A stretch of DNA of 64,000 nt from Strongylocentrotus droebachiensis (Eukaryota > Echinodermata > Echinoidea > Camarodonta > Strongylocentrotidae): contig JAVYIG010000630.1 of the NCBI GenBank assembly GCA_035222895.1, forward strand, positions 1-64,000, given 5' to 3'. A model generated the notes under the pieces. That model was not told the DNA's origin. It ran no database searches and saw nothing but the letters and a program-made list of their open reading frames with translations. Positions 22,392 through 33,531 of the stretch are shown here, in pieces. The first letter of the stretch is position 1, and the number at the start of each line of letters is the position of its first letter. The translations under genes and the position numbers were made by a program.

Positions 22392-22513
22392 ACGTCTCGG
22401 TATCGACCCGAAAGACGTGACTCAGTTTCGAACCGGGGTCTGCCTGAGTCAGTTTGTAGGCGAAGACAGAGAGCTGACCAAGTGAACGTACCACTAGACC
22501 AACTCGCATCTCC
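22392..22513 (-). mobile_element. tRNA-derived SINE-like element
   Basis: On the minus strand GAGTTGGTCTAGTGGTACG resembles a Pol III A box and D-loop, followed about 60 nt later by GGTTCGAAAC, a B box (plus-strand 22425-22434). Spacing and lack of a full cloverleaf indicate a SINE head or decayed tRNA rather than a working tRNA gene. Confidence 0.55.
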
Positions 22514-23588
22514 TTTTCTATTATGATAACAACGAAATATTATAACGAGACAATCGTACGATACAGTCATCATACATTCACATTAATTAGTTTAGATTGA
22601 TGCGTGTTCTTCAAACCATTGAAAGAATCGGACCATAATTGTATCTATAGATGTAAAGCTGTGGTTCAAGCGCGTGGGGAGAGACGAATTTCCGAAATGT
22701 GAAGTGGCCTAAAAGCCGCCTAATTAAAAGGGGCGTGTAGTTGTATTTTCCTATACATCCAAGCATATCATTTCACCTCTGCCCGCGTTCATTTGGCTGC
22801 GGAGAAATACTTTTTAAAAATATATCATTTACAGAAAAGGGGGCGTACCGGGGGCGTACAATTAAACGTTTTGCTCGGCTTCATGACACAAGAGCCTAAA
22901 TTCGTAATGGGCAGAGAGTATGCATGACGAATCGGATATCTAATCGATTTTATTTGTGGTACGTGGATTAACTCGCTCGTGTTCAATGAAGTGCAGACAT
23001 CGCACCACCGGGAGAGAGCGAATGAGATCTCGACTGAATCTCGGATCATCATCGGTCGGTAAAGTGGAACGATGTCCTCAGATAGAGTGACGTCATCGCA
23101 TCACCATTCCTTTTGTTTGCATAGAAAAATCGAAATTTAGAAAAAGCGAATGAAATATACAGTAATTAAAAGAAAAATGACAAATCTCAAATATAAGCTG
23201 GCGTTAGCTTTCCCCTTATGGTGAAGGTCCTGGTGACAGTTTTAATGAGAAATGCAACTCCTTTATCAAGCGCCTTTATACCAATTTATCAAGGAATTTC
23301 TTTTTAATTATTATCATCAGTCCCACAATTAAAAAAAAATTATATTTTAATATATATATCGTATTCATATATCGTATTTTCGTATTACGAAACAAGGAAA
23401 ACGGTAAGGTAATTTAAATGACCCATCTCACCATTTATCAGGGGGTGTTCATGTGCATGATGCCAGTCATGATCGAGTGCAGAGGTATATTATGATTACT
23501 GTTGTATGGTGAAAGACCTGTTTAATTTGAATGACTAATCATGGTCACCAATGATAATGATGATAAACCTGGTTGATGGATATGTTTT
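22514..23588. other. Gene-free stretch
   Basis: No coding sequence or repeat recognised. A mildly GC-richer patch around 22680-23090 contains GGGGGCGTAC words and no convincing frame. Confidence 0.35.
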
Positions 23589-23650
23589 TAGCGATGGCTC
23601 AGTGGTAGAGCACTGGTCTCGTAACTGGAGGTCCCAGGTTCGAAAACAAG
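23589..23650 (+). mobile_element. tRNA-Thr(CGT)-like SINE head
   Basis: GATGGCTCAGTGGTAGAGC (A box and D arm) is followed by CTGGTCTCGTAACTGG, like an anticodon arm with CGT, then AGGTCCCAGGTTCGAAAAC with the B box. The 3' side of the anticodon stem does not pair and no 3' acceptor strand complements the start, so it is tRNA-derived but not a functional tRNA. About 70 bp of body may follow before the poly-C/CT tract at 23722. Confidence 0.65.
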
Positions 23651-23719
23651 TTTGGTTAAGGTATGAATTCTCATTACCCCAAGTACCTCGGAGCCGTCGG
23701 TCTTTAAAAGTATATTCTT

Positions 23720-23792
23720 CCACCCCCCCCCCCCCCCCCTTCTCCTCTCCTCTCTCTCTCTTTCCCCTCTCTTTCTCTCACTCCAACTCTTC
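23720..23792. repeat. Poly-C run plus CT-rich tract
   Basis: A C homopolymer of about 17 bases followed by CTCTCC repeats, directly after the tRNA-like element. It could be that element's tail region. Confidence 0.7.
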
Positions 23793-26700
23793 CTTCTTTT
23801 TTCACAAAGTTCAACGGTCCGGAATGATTTTTGTGTTTATAAGAGACAATAACATCCTTATATACAACTACCTTCCTTTTCCTGATCAGACGATAAGATA
23901 AAACCCATCAAAAACCTTATAAAATATACAAAGTGTATGACATCATCTTGAAAACTGTAATCATAAGAATTTTCACTTCTGATTCTGTGAATTATATTAT
24001 TTTTTTCCTCAAAATCACTCAATAAAAATGTGCAGAGTGCATGCCATGATTACAGAAGAAAAACAAAAGTAGCCAGGATACGTGATTTATAAAAATATTA
24101 ACAATTCTAATTCTAGTGACTGGTGAATGCAGCGATTCGGTCTTTTTTGTCTTCAATACAAAACCTTCTTTTTTTTGGGGGGGGGGTTAATGTCCTGATT
24201 AAATAAGTAGTTCGCTAACCTATACGAAACCTATTTTGTATTTCCTCCAAACTATGAAAATAAGAATTACCGATGTTGTATTAGTCGTTCTTCTATTACC
24301 TCTGAGCTAGATTTGATTGTATTATTATGATTAATTGATTATTTAAAAATTAACATGACTATAATTTGACTATAATTATAATACTTAATTCACTTGTGGC
24401 GTAATAAGCAAAGGATCACAGCTGAACTAAAAGCTGAACTAAGCTTCAAAATCGAAATGAATATCATAAAATATTACTCTGACAAAATAATACTGTCATC
24501 ATCATCATATAATTTGATTGTTCTGTCAAAATTTTGAAAATGTACTTTATGATATTAGTTATTCAGTATTTCAATTACACCTGTTTACACCATTACCGTT
24601 ACTAATACCGTATCGTACTCAACCAGAAACTTAACTATTATTTTTATTACACTAACCACCTACACAAATTCACACGATGAGGTATATAGTATATTACTAT
24701 CTACCGGGATAAGGGAGGTCTTGAAACAATGGGATGTGCTATCTTCCGCTAATTTTAGGCGGGAACTTCCCGTCAATAGCATGGAATTTTGCTGGTTTGT
24801 TGTCACATGTCTGCTGGACCACCACACCCATTGGACATCCATTTAGAGGTCGGAATAATCATGAACTTTTCAAACGCTCAGATGACATTTCATTTTTATT
24901 TTTTTGTAATGGTTTAACCAAAGGCAAATCCACACAGGGAAAATATTGCCCCATGCCCCCTTTTTTAAGCAAAAGTTTTACATAGACGTCGTATGTAACG
25001 CTGCATCTAATGTTTTCAAGCATTATCCACCCCTCCCCGCCCTCTCTCCCCCCACCGCTCACCCTCCCCATGTCAGCCAATCTTGGTTTAACCTATATAG
25101 AAAATTTAATTACCGATGATGAAATTGTTTGTATTTTCATCATAGCTAATACAATTCTGTGTCGTCATTGTTATAATTGGAGAAATGAAATATAAACTGG
25201 GGAAGACTTCGTGTCTTTCAAAATGCTAAATGAAAATGGGAATGAAAATGAGAAATATGAGTGAAGCTGTCACTTTGGAATGTGACTTTGTCTCATCAAA
25301 GCTCCGAAAAGGTTACCATGTGATGAAGAGTCACGGGTATTTCATATGTCATTCATAAATGTATTTACATTTTGTTGAGGACTTTGGTGACATAGTTATT
25401 TGCACTTGAAATGGAAAATCAATAAAAAGAATAATGTAATTGAATTTGCACTATTAGAAATTTACTAAATATTCATCTACAGTCCTGAAAATATAACCAT
25501 AAACGTCAATAATTTCAAGAGCTACTGTGTGTCAGATGGCATATTTCATGGAAGGAAAAGTCGTTACATGAAAAATTGTCTCTTTTTTAATTTGATCAAA
25601 TATTGACCTCATGTTGCATGTGGAATTTCGGAGAATGCTTTTAATAAGTTTTATAAACGTAATAGTTCTCCTTGAAAATGTGAACTATTCATCGACAATT
25701 ATGATTTTGGAGCTTTAACTGTTCTATTGATTATTTGAAATAAACTGGAAAGTATCGAGTAAATCATTGTTACCTGGTGTAATTGTTTCATTTTTGTTGT
25801 CTATATCATTATGTCAAAAATACGTACAAGTATATGTATATGAAGTCAAAGGCAATCGGGTCAATAAACATTGTGGGAGTATTTTGTAGACTGTTCAAAC
25901 CAGACAGTCGACCCTTTATTTCCTTGGAAACAAATTGTTATTGGCCATTCAGGGTCATGTTATGTCACTTCCATCACCATGGTTACAATGATATAAACAA
26001 AGATATAAAGAGGGTAATCCAAACATAACTACAGAACTGTAATAGGTCGCAAATAATCAGATAATTTAACCATTATGTTACCATATTTTGGAAATTCATC
26101 ATTGTTTCATCACTTTTATTAGTTAATGTTTAGTACCACTTATAAATTCTGCGATGCATTTAGATGCCAATTGTCAATACTCTAGTATATTTAAGTTGAC
26201 ATGTTCCATCGAACACAAGAACGTAAAATCCAACGCGCTTAGATGTAACATTTTAATCCACTGCCGCCCCATCCATGGAGCCCCCTCTCCTCTTCAACGT
26301 CCTACTAAAAAACAATCCTGGCTACGACTGCTGGGATGCCATCCAGTTTTGAACCGCTTATTATTCTGTAATTACTTTCTTTCAACAAATGGAAAAATGG
26401 CACATTTCCATAAAAAGAAAGAGTTCAGAGCCCTTGTGAATTTGTTGATGTCACTGACTCACCTTGACTTCAAATCAAACTTAAAACCGAATATGTACCC
26501 AAAATGAAAGTTATTTACTGTACAAACAACATTTGAACGTTATCTTGTTCCATGATGCTGCCTTCAAATTGTCTTAACCAAAGCTGTCACATTGTCAAAC
26601 GAGAAGCAGTCATCAGGGCGAGAGTGGTCACGTCATTGTGGGCGTCGTTCGTCTTTGCCGTGAGACAATGTGAAGCCAAAGGATGAGATAACTTACAGAC

Positions 26701-27894
26701 ACTTCAAGAAATAATGACATTCAGAATGTTTACACAAAATATCACGCCTGCCAAGTGCACCTTAAACAAGACCTTGTAACAAAAAATGTTAAGGAAGTAT
26801 TTCAAATTTGATCTCTGACATCGCATTTGACAGTAACAATGTGTTTATTTACAGAGCCCATCCAGCTCTTATTTTCAAGTTGTTAAATCCTTGAGCTAAG
26901 AGTGTGGATGGATTAGATGGTTTGGGGAATAAAATGAGCAGGTAATATGACAGTTTGGCAGAAGCGTTTATGAAATACACAACACGAAATTTTTGTCTCT
27001 TGACACTGAGAAGTGTTTGCACACCAAAAAGCCGAAGATATGTGATATGAAATCGTGACTTTGGGGCAGTAGCATTGCTCACATCAAGTTCAACTTATTC
27101 TTTGAAATGTTTTGAAAGTTGGCACTCCGTTTGTAAATTAAATTAGATCTAGCTGATATTGCGGTGACGGTGGAAAGATGGATCAATTATTGATCAACAA
27201 AATGGTAAAAATCCAGTGATTATAATATCCTGTTGTCGAAATTAAGATATTCGAATCAATGCTGCTTTACTTCGAATACCAACCTATCTTCTCTCAATCT
27301 TGTTTTTTAATACAAATTTAATTGAAGTTTAGAGGGATGTGGTATCAAATTTAATAACAGTCTTCATTTGGCGTTTCTCCGAATGCATGTCATAACCAAA
27401 TTTCCTGTAAAGATCCTCACCGTTGATGTATATGATTGCATTTGTCGAATTTGAGGAAAAATATTTTTCGGATGCATTGAATTATATTGTAACACTCCGT
27501 TATTCTAATAATAATGGCGATATAATAATTGTTCACGATTGCGTCATGTAGAGTGTCACTTTCTCCACGGACAACAATGAAAACGATCAGGATAGTATTC
27601 TTTGAGTATGTTTGATTTATCAATACAAAATGTTGTGGTGGATACAATGTATCCCTAATACACAATGAAGATGCTTATGCCTAAAAGTCTATAGATACAT
27701 GAATAATAAGTATAGTTGGATGTTATAGAACCAGCTCCTCTCTCGAATGCAGACATCCAGAGAGCCTTGTTTTTCTCGAGCATCCCTTTTTATATTTTTG
27801 GGAGAGTAACTGCACATGATCTACCATGAGACATTTAAGACCATATTTGGTCATGATTAACATTCATGAATGTTGATGATTAATGAAGATTAAA
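23793..27894. other. Gene-free 4-kb stretch
   Basis: AT-rich sequence with a G run at about 24175-24186 and no repeat array or tRNA. The longest frame (26154-26507, 117 codons, plus) has no recognisable domain, no splice context and ordinary composition, so I do not call it. Confidence 0.4.
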
Positions 27895-28145
27895 TGATTA
27901 TTAGACCGAATGGAGAATAGACAAAATGGGCTATAGACAAACTGGTAGTTATACCGACTGAAAATTAGAGGAAATGAGGAATATATCAAAATGGGTAGTA
28001 GTATTATAGGAGATTGACCAAATGAATATTAGCCTAAATGGTCATTAGACCAAATGATATATAGACGGAATGTTAGACCATGTGGATAGTAGGCAGGCTG
28101 GGTGTAGACCATATGAGATTAGACCAATTGAGAAAGTCATTTGTG
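27895..28145. repeat. Degenerate minisatellite (TTAGACCAAATGG-like, about 14 bp)
   Basis: More than ten imperfect units of ATTAGACCAAATGG / ATAGACAAAATGG. The array is interrupted by a foldback element at 28146 and resumes weakly at about 28400-28445 (GGTCTGTTGAGTAGTAGACG). Confidence 0.6.
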
Positions 28146-28397
28146 TAATGTAATCGAATTTATTGCACAAATCTTTGGTAAAAGTAATGCCTCGTTACAA
28201 ATTATTTCATTCACCTGTTACGAATAATTGTATTTCAATAGTCAGTAGGACAAGCCGTAATGTTTGTCCGACCTTGCAAAAATTAATGTATGCAACTCGC
28301 ATTTCGACTATTGAAATACCATTATTCGCAACAGGTGAATGAAATAATTTGTAACGAGGCTCTTAACAAAGATTTATGCCTAATATTGATTACATTA
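28146..28397. mobile_element. 252-bp foldback MITE inside a minisatellite
   Basis: Arms 28146-28244 and 28305-28397 are inverted repeats (TTACAAATTATTTCATTCACCTGTT is exact in both) around a loop of about 60 bases. Ends are TAATGTAATC...GATTACATTA. If the outer TA is a target duplication it would be Tc1/mariner-like, which is inference. Confidence 0.78.
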
Positions 28398-28485
28398 TGA
28401 AAATGGTCTGTTGAGTAGTAGACGAACTGGTTGTAGACCAACACGACACCCAATCATATCGTTTCACTTTAAGGGGCTATCTCAA

Positions 28486-28685
28486 TGAGCGGTGAATGCT
28501 TACGAACGTTGCTTTCTGACGAATGTTGGCGAAAATCAGGGTTCTCTTTTTAATGTTCAACATTTCTTTGCGACAAAAACAATTGTTTGCGAACTTTCTT
28601 GCAAACTAACATACCCTGCTTTTACAAACCTTTTGCAAACCTTTTACGAACCCTGGTGAATACGTTCGCAAGCATTCGCCGCTCA
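28486..28685. mobile_element. 200-bp TIR element
   Basis: TGAGCGGTGAATGCTTACGA at the left is matched by the reverse complement of the right end, TGAGCGGCGAATGCTTGCGA, 22 of 24 bases over the full terminus. The interior has several GCGAAC/TTTGCAAAC words. No target duplication identified. Confidence 0.65.
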
Positions 28686-29184
28686 GTCCCGGCGCTCAGT
28701 ATTTAAAGATACCACCTTTGGCACATAACATGCTCCACATCAGAAATACTTGGCAACATTTCCAGAGACACCTGTGGGCTTCTAAAACAATTTCATTGTT
28801 GAACCTCATCACCTCGATTAGTTTCTAGTTTACACACATGATACATGCATCTCTTTACGATATCGAGTTTCAAGATAACTTGATGAAGTCATTTTCATCC
28901 TTGCTTCTTAGATATGAAAGTTGACCTACATTAAAAACTGCTTCGTCATTCCACTTTTTGTTTAATGCTAGATAATGATATCGCATTCCTTTCTTTTTGG
29001 AACGACTCCAAGATGAGTTATGGGAAGAGGAAATAGATCGAAGTCTGGAATAAAATGAATGAGTAATGGCATGGATACAGGTGGTATGACAGAGGGTTGG
29101 TGACAAAGAGACGATTGGAACAGAAAGTGACATTAGCGTAGGTACATAAGGGGGCACTTGCCTCCATCAACTAGCAAAAAGGGG
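28686..29184. other. Gene-free spacer
   Basis: Nothing recognised. A 95-codon minus-strand frame at 28870-29157 lacks motifs and support. Confidence 0.35.
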
Positions 29185-29371
29185 AATAGAGGGGGAGAGA
29201 CAAGGGGGAGAGGGAGAGAGAGAGGGAGAGAGAAACGAAGCGAGACGGAAAAGAGAGGGGAGATGGAGGGGGTGAGGGGGAAGGAATGGAGGGAGAGACA
29301 GAAAGAAAAAGAGAGAGACAGAAGGAGAGAGAAAGAGAGAGAGAAAGAGAGGGAGAAGAAAGAGAGAGAGA
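29185..29371. repeat. GA/GGA purine-rich tract
   Basis: Imperfect GA and GGGAGA repeats over almost 190 bp. Ser/Leu and Arg/Glu frames are artefacts. Confidence 0.85.
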
Positions 29372-30020
29372 TGCATGGGAGGGGTATACGACCTGCAATC
29401 ACCATTCCCCGCTCGCTCGCTCTGTTCGCTCGCACTTCACTGTTGTCCATGTACGTTAGTAAACGTCTGTTGGTAAATCGAGAGTTCCCGACAAACTTTA
29501 TCGTTTGAGCTAAGTATTTAATTCGGTGATATTTGTCTTGGTATTCCCAAAGCGTGCAATGCACTATCTTTGGTGTTGATCTTGCATTATATTGTAAACA
29601 AGGGATCAAACGTAACTACTTCCCTCAAAGAAATCATTAATCGCAATGGGAAGTCTTTGTCATCACAATACCGTATTTCTTTATGAAAGTATGCATTGAT
29701 ATTCAAAACAAAAAACTGAAACAATCCTTTTTTAGTTCAGGTGGCCACCTTTGCCCTTCATTGTTTTCAGCCCCCACCAAGGTCTATTGCAATGAGTCCC
29801 CGTGGTATAGGTCAGGGTAAATATAGCAATGAATACGCAGGTGTGAAGAAGCATAAATCTATTTTTGTTTGTTAAATGATTTATTTATGTTTAAGTCAAT
29901 GAAGGTGACGCCACGTTTATTCTTTAAATTATATCATACATTTTTTGTTTGGGGGTGGGGGCTGGACGCAGTGTCTTCATAATATTGTCAAAATGTCTAT
30001 AGCAGGCAGTTTTTTAAATT
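29372..30020. other. Gene-free spacer
   Basis: No coding frame, structured RNA or repeat that I can support. Confidence 0.35.
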
Positions 30021-30026
30021 TCTTTC

Positions 30027-30061
<35 letters not shown>

Positions 30062-30235
30062 ATCTCTCTTGCTACTCTCTCTCTCTCTCTCTCTCCTACA
30101 CTCATTATTTTTCTCTCTCTCTTTTCATCTCACTTTTTCCCCCTTCTCTCGTCATCTCCCCCTCTCTCTCTCTCTCTCTCTCTGCCTGTCTCCCCTCTCC
30201 TCATCACCCTCTCTTCCTCTGTCTGTTTGTTTTTA
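30021..30235. repeat. CT microsatellite block
   Basis: (CT)n with TCTATCTC and CCCTTCTC interruptions. Confidence 0.88.
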
Positions 30236-30732
30236 CTCAACCCTTCCTTCTTATAATTTTCTACACACCTAGCACATTAGTAATTATATACAATGATATA
30301 TAATTATAAAAAGCATCCACAATCAACCCAAGTAGGTTTACGCCCTCAAACACCAATCCCTCATCCTCTTCCCAGTACTCCAAATGACCAGAGGAGAGTT
30401 TGTACTTTTCACCCTCCAACTCAGTCTCAGTGACCTCATCGTGATGTCATCACAGAGGCCGGTGAAAATAAAGGTCACTGAAGCTGATCATCTTCAAATA
30501 ACGTCCAATGTAATAACTGTCACCAAAAAAAAAGTTTTTAGGCAAGAAAACAAACTTTGTTTTTAACATCTTCCTTTTCACTCTCTTTGGGCGAGGTAAA
30601 ATGTTTTAGTTTAGTTTAGTTCTATAAAGTTTGGATTTAGGACACTCTAGATCTAGATAAGTATGACCGGACTAGGAGCTTGCAATGGTCATCTCGAAAG
30701 TAAAGCTAGCCTTCTAGTTTTAAAGTCCGCAT
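30236..30732. other. Gene-free spacer
   Basis: Nothing recognised apart from a short (TTTAG)n run near 30603. Confidence 0.35.
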
Positions 30733-30733
30733 C

Positions 30734-30819
<86 letters not shown>

Positions 30820-30885
30820 TTATCTATCTCTATATCTCTATATCTGTATATCTGTTTCCCCCTTTCTGTTTCTCTCTGTCCTGTT
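30733..30885. repeat. CT microsatellite
   Basis: Long pure (CT)n in two blocks followed by TATCTCTA/TATCTGTA units. Confidence 0.9.
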
Positions 30886-31254
30886 ACAATAGGGGCTTTT
30901 CGTTTGTGTGGACGAGGACGGCGTTCACGTCCTCTAACGATGCGAATTGGCGTCAGACACCCATCGCTTAAGTCGCATAAGTAAAGATCATGAAATTGTG
31001 ATCATTACAAAAACTCTGAAGATAGATGGCGCTAGTCCATAGACAACTCAACAATAGAGTGTGAGTGCTCCAGCACATTGCAGGTGTGAGGGAGCCAAAG
31101 CGGTTTAATCATTGTGTTTTTGAAGCGATTGAGAAGGGGATTAATGGGGGGGGGGGAGGAGGAGGAGGGGCTGGTCAGAGGAGGCGTGGCTTTTATGAAC
31201 AGGTAGTGTTTACAAACTTCTCGGCCCTCATTGTCATGTATGTATAATTAATAA

Positions 31255-31297
<43 letters not shown>

Positions 31298-32555
31298 AAG
31301 AGAGAGAAGTCGAAACACAGAAACAAAATATATAGAAACCTTTCCGCATTGGATTCAAGCCAAAATGAAGCGTTGGTCGTTGTTGTACACGTGAGGGAAA
31401 ACCTTTGGTTTATTTGTTTATAAACAGTACGCTTTCACGTAATAAAGAAAGCAAAGTGTCAATGTATTTAAACGATTTTCGGTGTGAAAAAATGCATGGA
31501 CCTATTACGAAGGTCCATGGAAAAAACCGACCTTCGTAACAATGCAATAATGCATCAACAGAGGAATGAGAAAAACGCTTGTGTACTTCACCACTTTGGC
31601 AAAGGATGTTTGCATTTTAACATGAAAACCGCTTATTGCAATTCAATATGGGATATGGGATCAACCTTATTACATTTTTTTAAAGGATTATCTTGGCAGC
31701 GACGAACTTTTGAACGGAAAATGTTGTCTGTTATCGTCGTAGATTAGATTGTTTTGACAAGTGACACAAGATTGCATTATCTTTCCATTCACCAAAAGTA
31801 ATGTGATAACAGTAAATGTAGATACGATACTCTTCTTCCATTGCAACACATACATTCAGTTATCCTATTGCAATAACACGTATGCTACTCGTAATATAAT
31901 TTGCATTGAATGATTGAGCTCGCTGTATTGACCTCCTTGCTATAAACTTTGCCTGGCTTCTGAAAGTCACCTTCACAAACTCAAGCGTTTTCGATTTCTT
32001 TATTGATTTTCCTGTCGAAGCAAATCGTTTTTTTCTTTCTGGGTGAGTCAACCGTTGCTCAAGTGATTGTGTGTCACAAAATAGACTTTGCCTAAGATTT
32101 GTTAACGAAACTCGAATTAAATTTTCTTCCTATAAGCACTTACTTGCTATTTACTCTGCTAAATGCACAATAATTGATCACATGTCTCATGTGTCACCCC
32201 TCTCGTATTTCATTTACTTTTGTTGAAAAACACAAGTATTTTTGTTGTGCCTTATTATGTCATTGTTCTTCTGTATGTTTTTCTTTTTCTTTTTATGCAT
32301 GTAAACCATTTTCGTTATACATGTATGTATACATTAATATATTCAATTCAATTCAACTCAAGTGAGAAAAAAATGCTTACGTTAGGGAATCCACGGAACT
32401 TAGGGGCAAAACCTTAAACCTAACCCTACCCCTAAACCTACCACAGTGTGTGTAACTGTATGACTCTGTAATTTTGTGTGTCCCTGCCCTCTCCCCCGTT
32501 AATCAAGTCAAGCTACGCTCAATCAGTCAAAATATATAATAAGTAAATTGAATTG
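30886..32555. other. Gene-free stretch with GA microsatellite
   Basis: Contains a pure (GA)n run at about 31257-31297, a G run near 31146-31156, and a short CCTAACCCTACCCCTAAACC-like word at about 32417-32436. No gene recognised up to the left edge of the segmental duplication. Confidence 0.4.
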
Positions 32556-33531
32556 ATAACCGTCAACAGACCAAGGAACAAATTTACATTACTCCGAATG
32601 GCCAGGAATCGGTCAGTTTGGAGTCGGGAGCCGGGTTGGGGTCGGGTTGGCGGTATGACTAAGGGTCAAACCGGTTTTGACTCAGCCCTCCTATGACTAT
32701 ACGAGGAGTGTTTTTTCCCACTATAATCATCTTTTTGATAGTCTCTTGGTACTCAGTACTCATGATACAATTGTAAGGAAGTGGAGAGACGGTGGGATGT
32801 CCCTCCAAATTGTTGATTAAAAGAACAGTTTGCAACGAAGCCAAAAAACTGATCCAGGTCCACATTATCCTCATGGGAATTGAGTTTTTCAAATACAAAG
32901 GCAAACTATAGTACTTGGGTTTTTTCCACTCTCCCCCTATTTACTTTCCAAGCCCCAACTTTGACAATTCACTTCCTCGAATCTATATATTCAGAGAGTG
33001 GTATAAGATAATTGGTTTCCTACTTTATTTGTGTATATTCCTCAAGAGGACTTTCGATATCACTTTCGCCTGACAAAAGAAGAACAATTATTCGTTGACA
33101 CATAATACGCAAAAAGAGTTTTGAAATCATTGATAGCGATATGATCCAGTGATCCAGGATCCAGGGAGTCAACATCCCCCCTTTTGATTAAAAAAAAATT
33201 GCACTCGCCGCCCCATCCTTTTGGACCTTTAGATGGCTGGCGGGGATTTGTTTATCCTCTAACCCCCTCCCCCACGTACACATACCCCCAAAATATGAGA
33301 GAGCCTGCAGAGGGCTGCGGGGTTTTGACATTTTCCGCCCCTCTTTCTGGCCATCCTTGATACACCCCTGGTTTTGTATCGATAAGTGAATATTGCGACG
33401 GGGAATTAATTTTGGATTCTAGTATAACTTTCTTGCTGTTTGTGTCATCGATTTGGAAAATCTGAGACGAAGAAACCATAGATTGATGTTACATTTATTC
33501 GTAACAACTTTGTGGTTGAATACAGTGCAGC

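Noticed and set aside
23589-23650. Functional tRNA-Thr gene
   Set aside because: The anticodon stem's 3' side does not pair, the T arm is imperfect and no complementary 3' acceptor strand is present.
32410-32445. Interstitial telomere repeat
   Set aside because: Only a few degenerate CCTAA/CCCTA words, too short and irregular to distinguish from chance.
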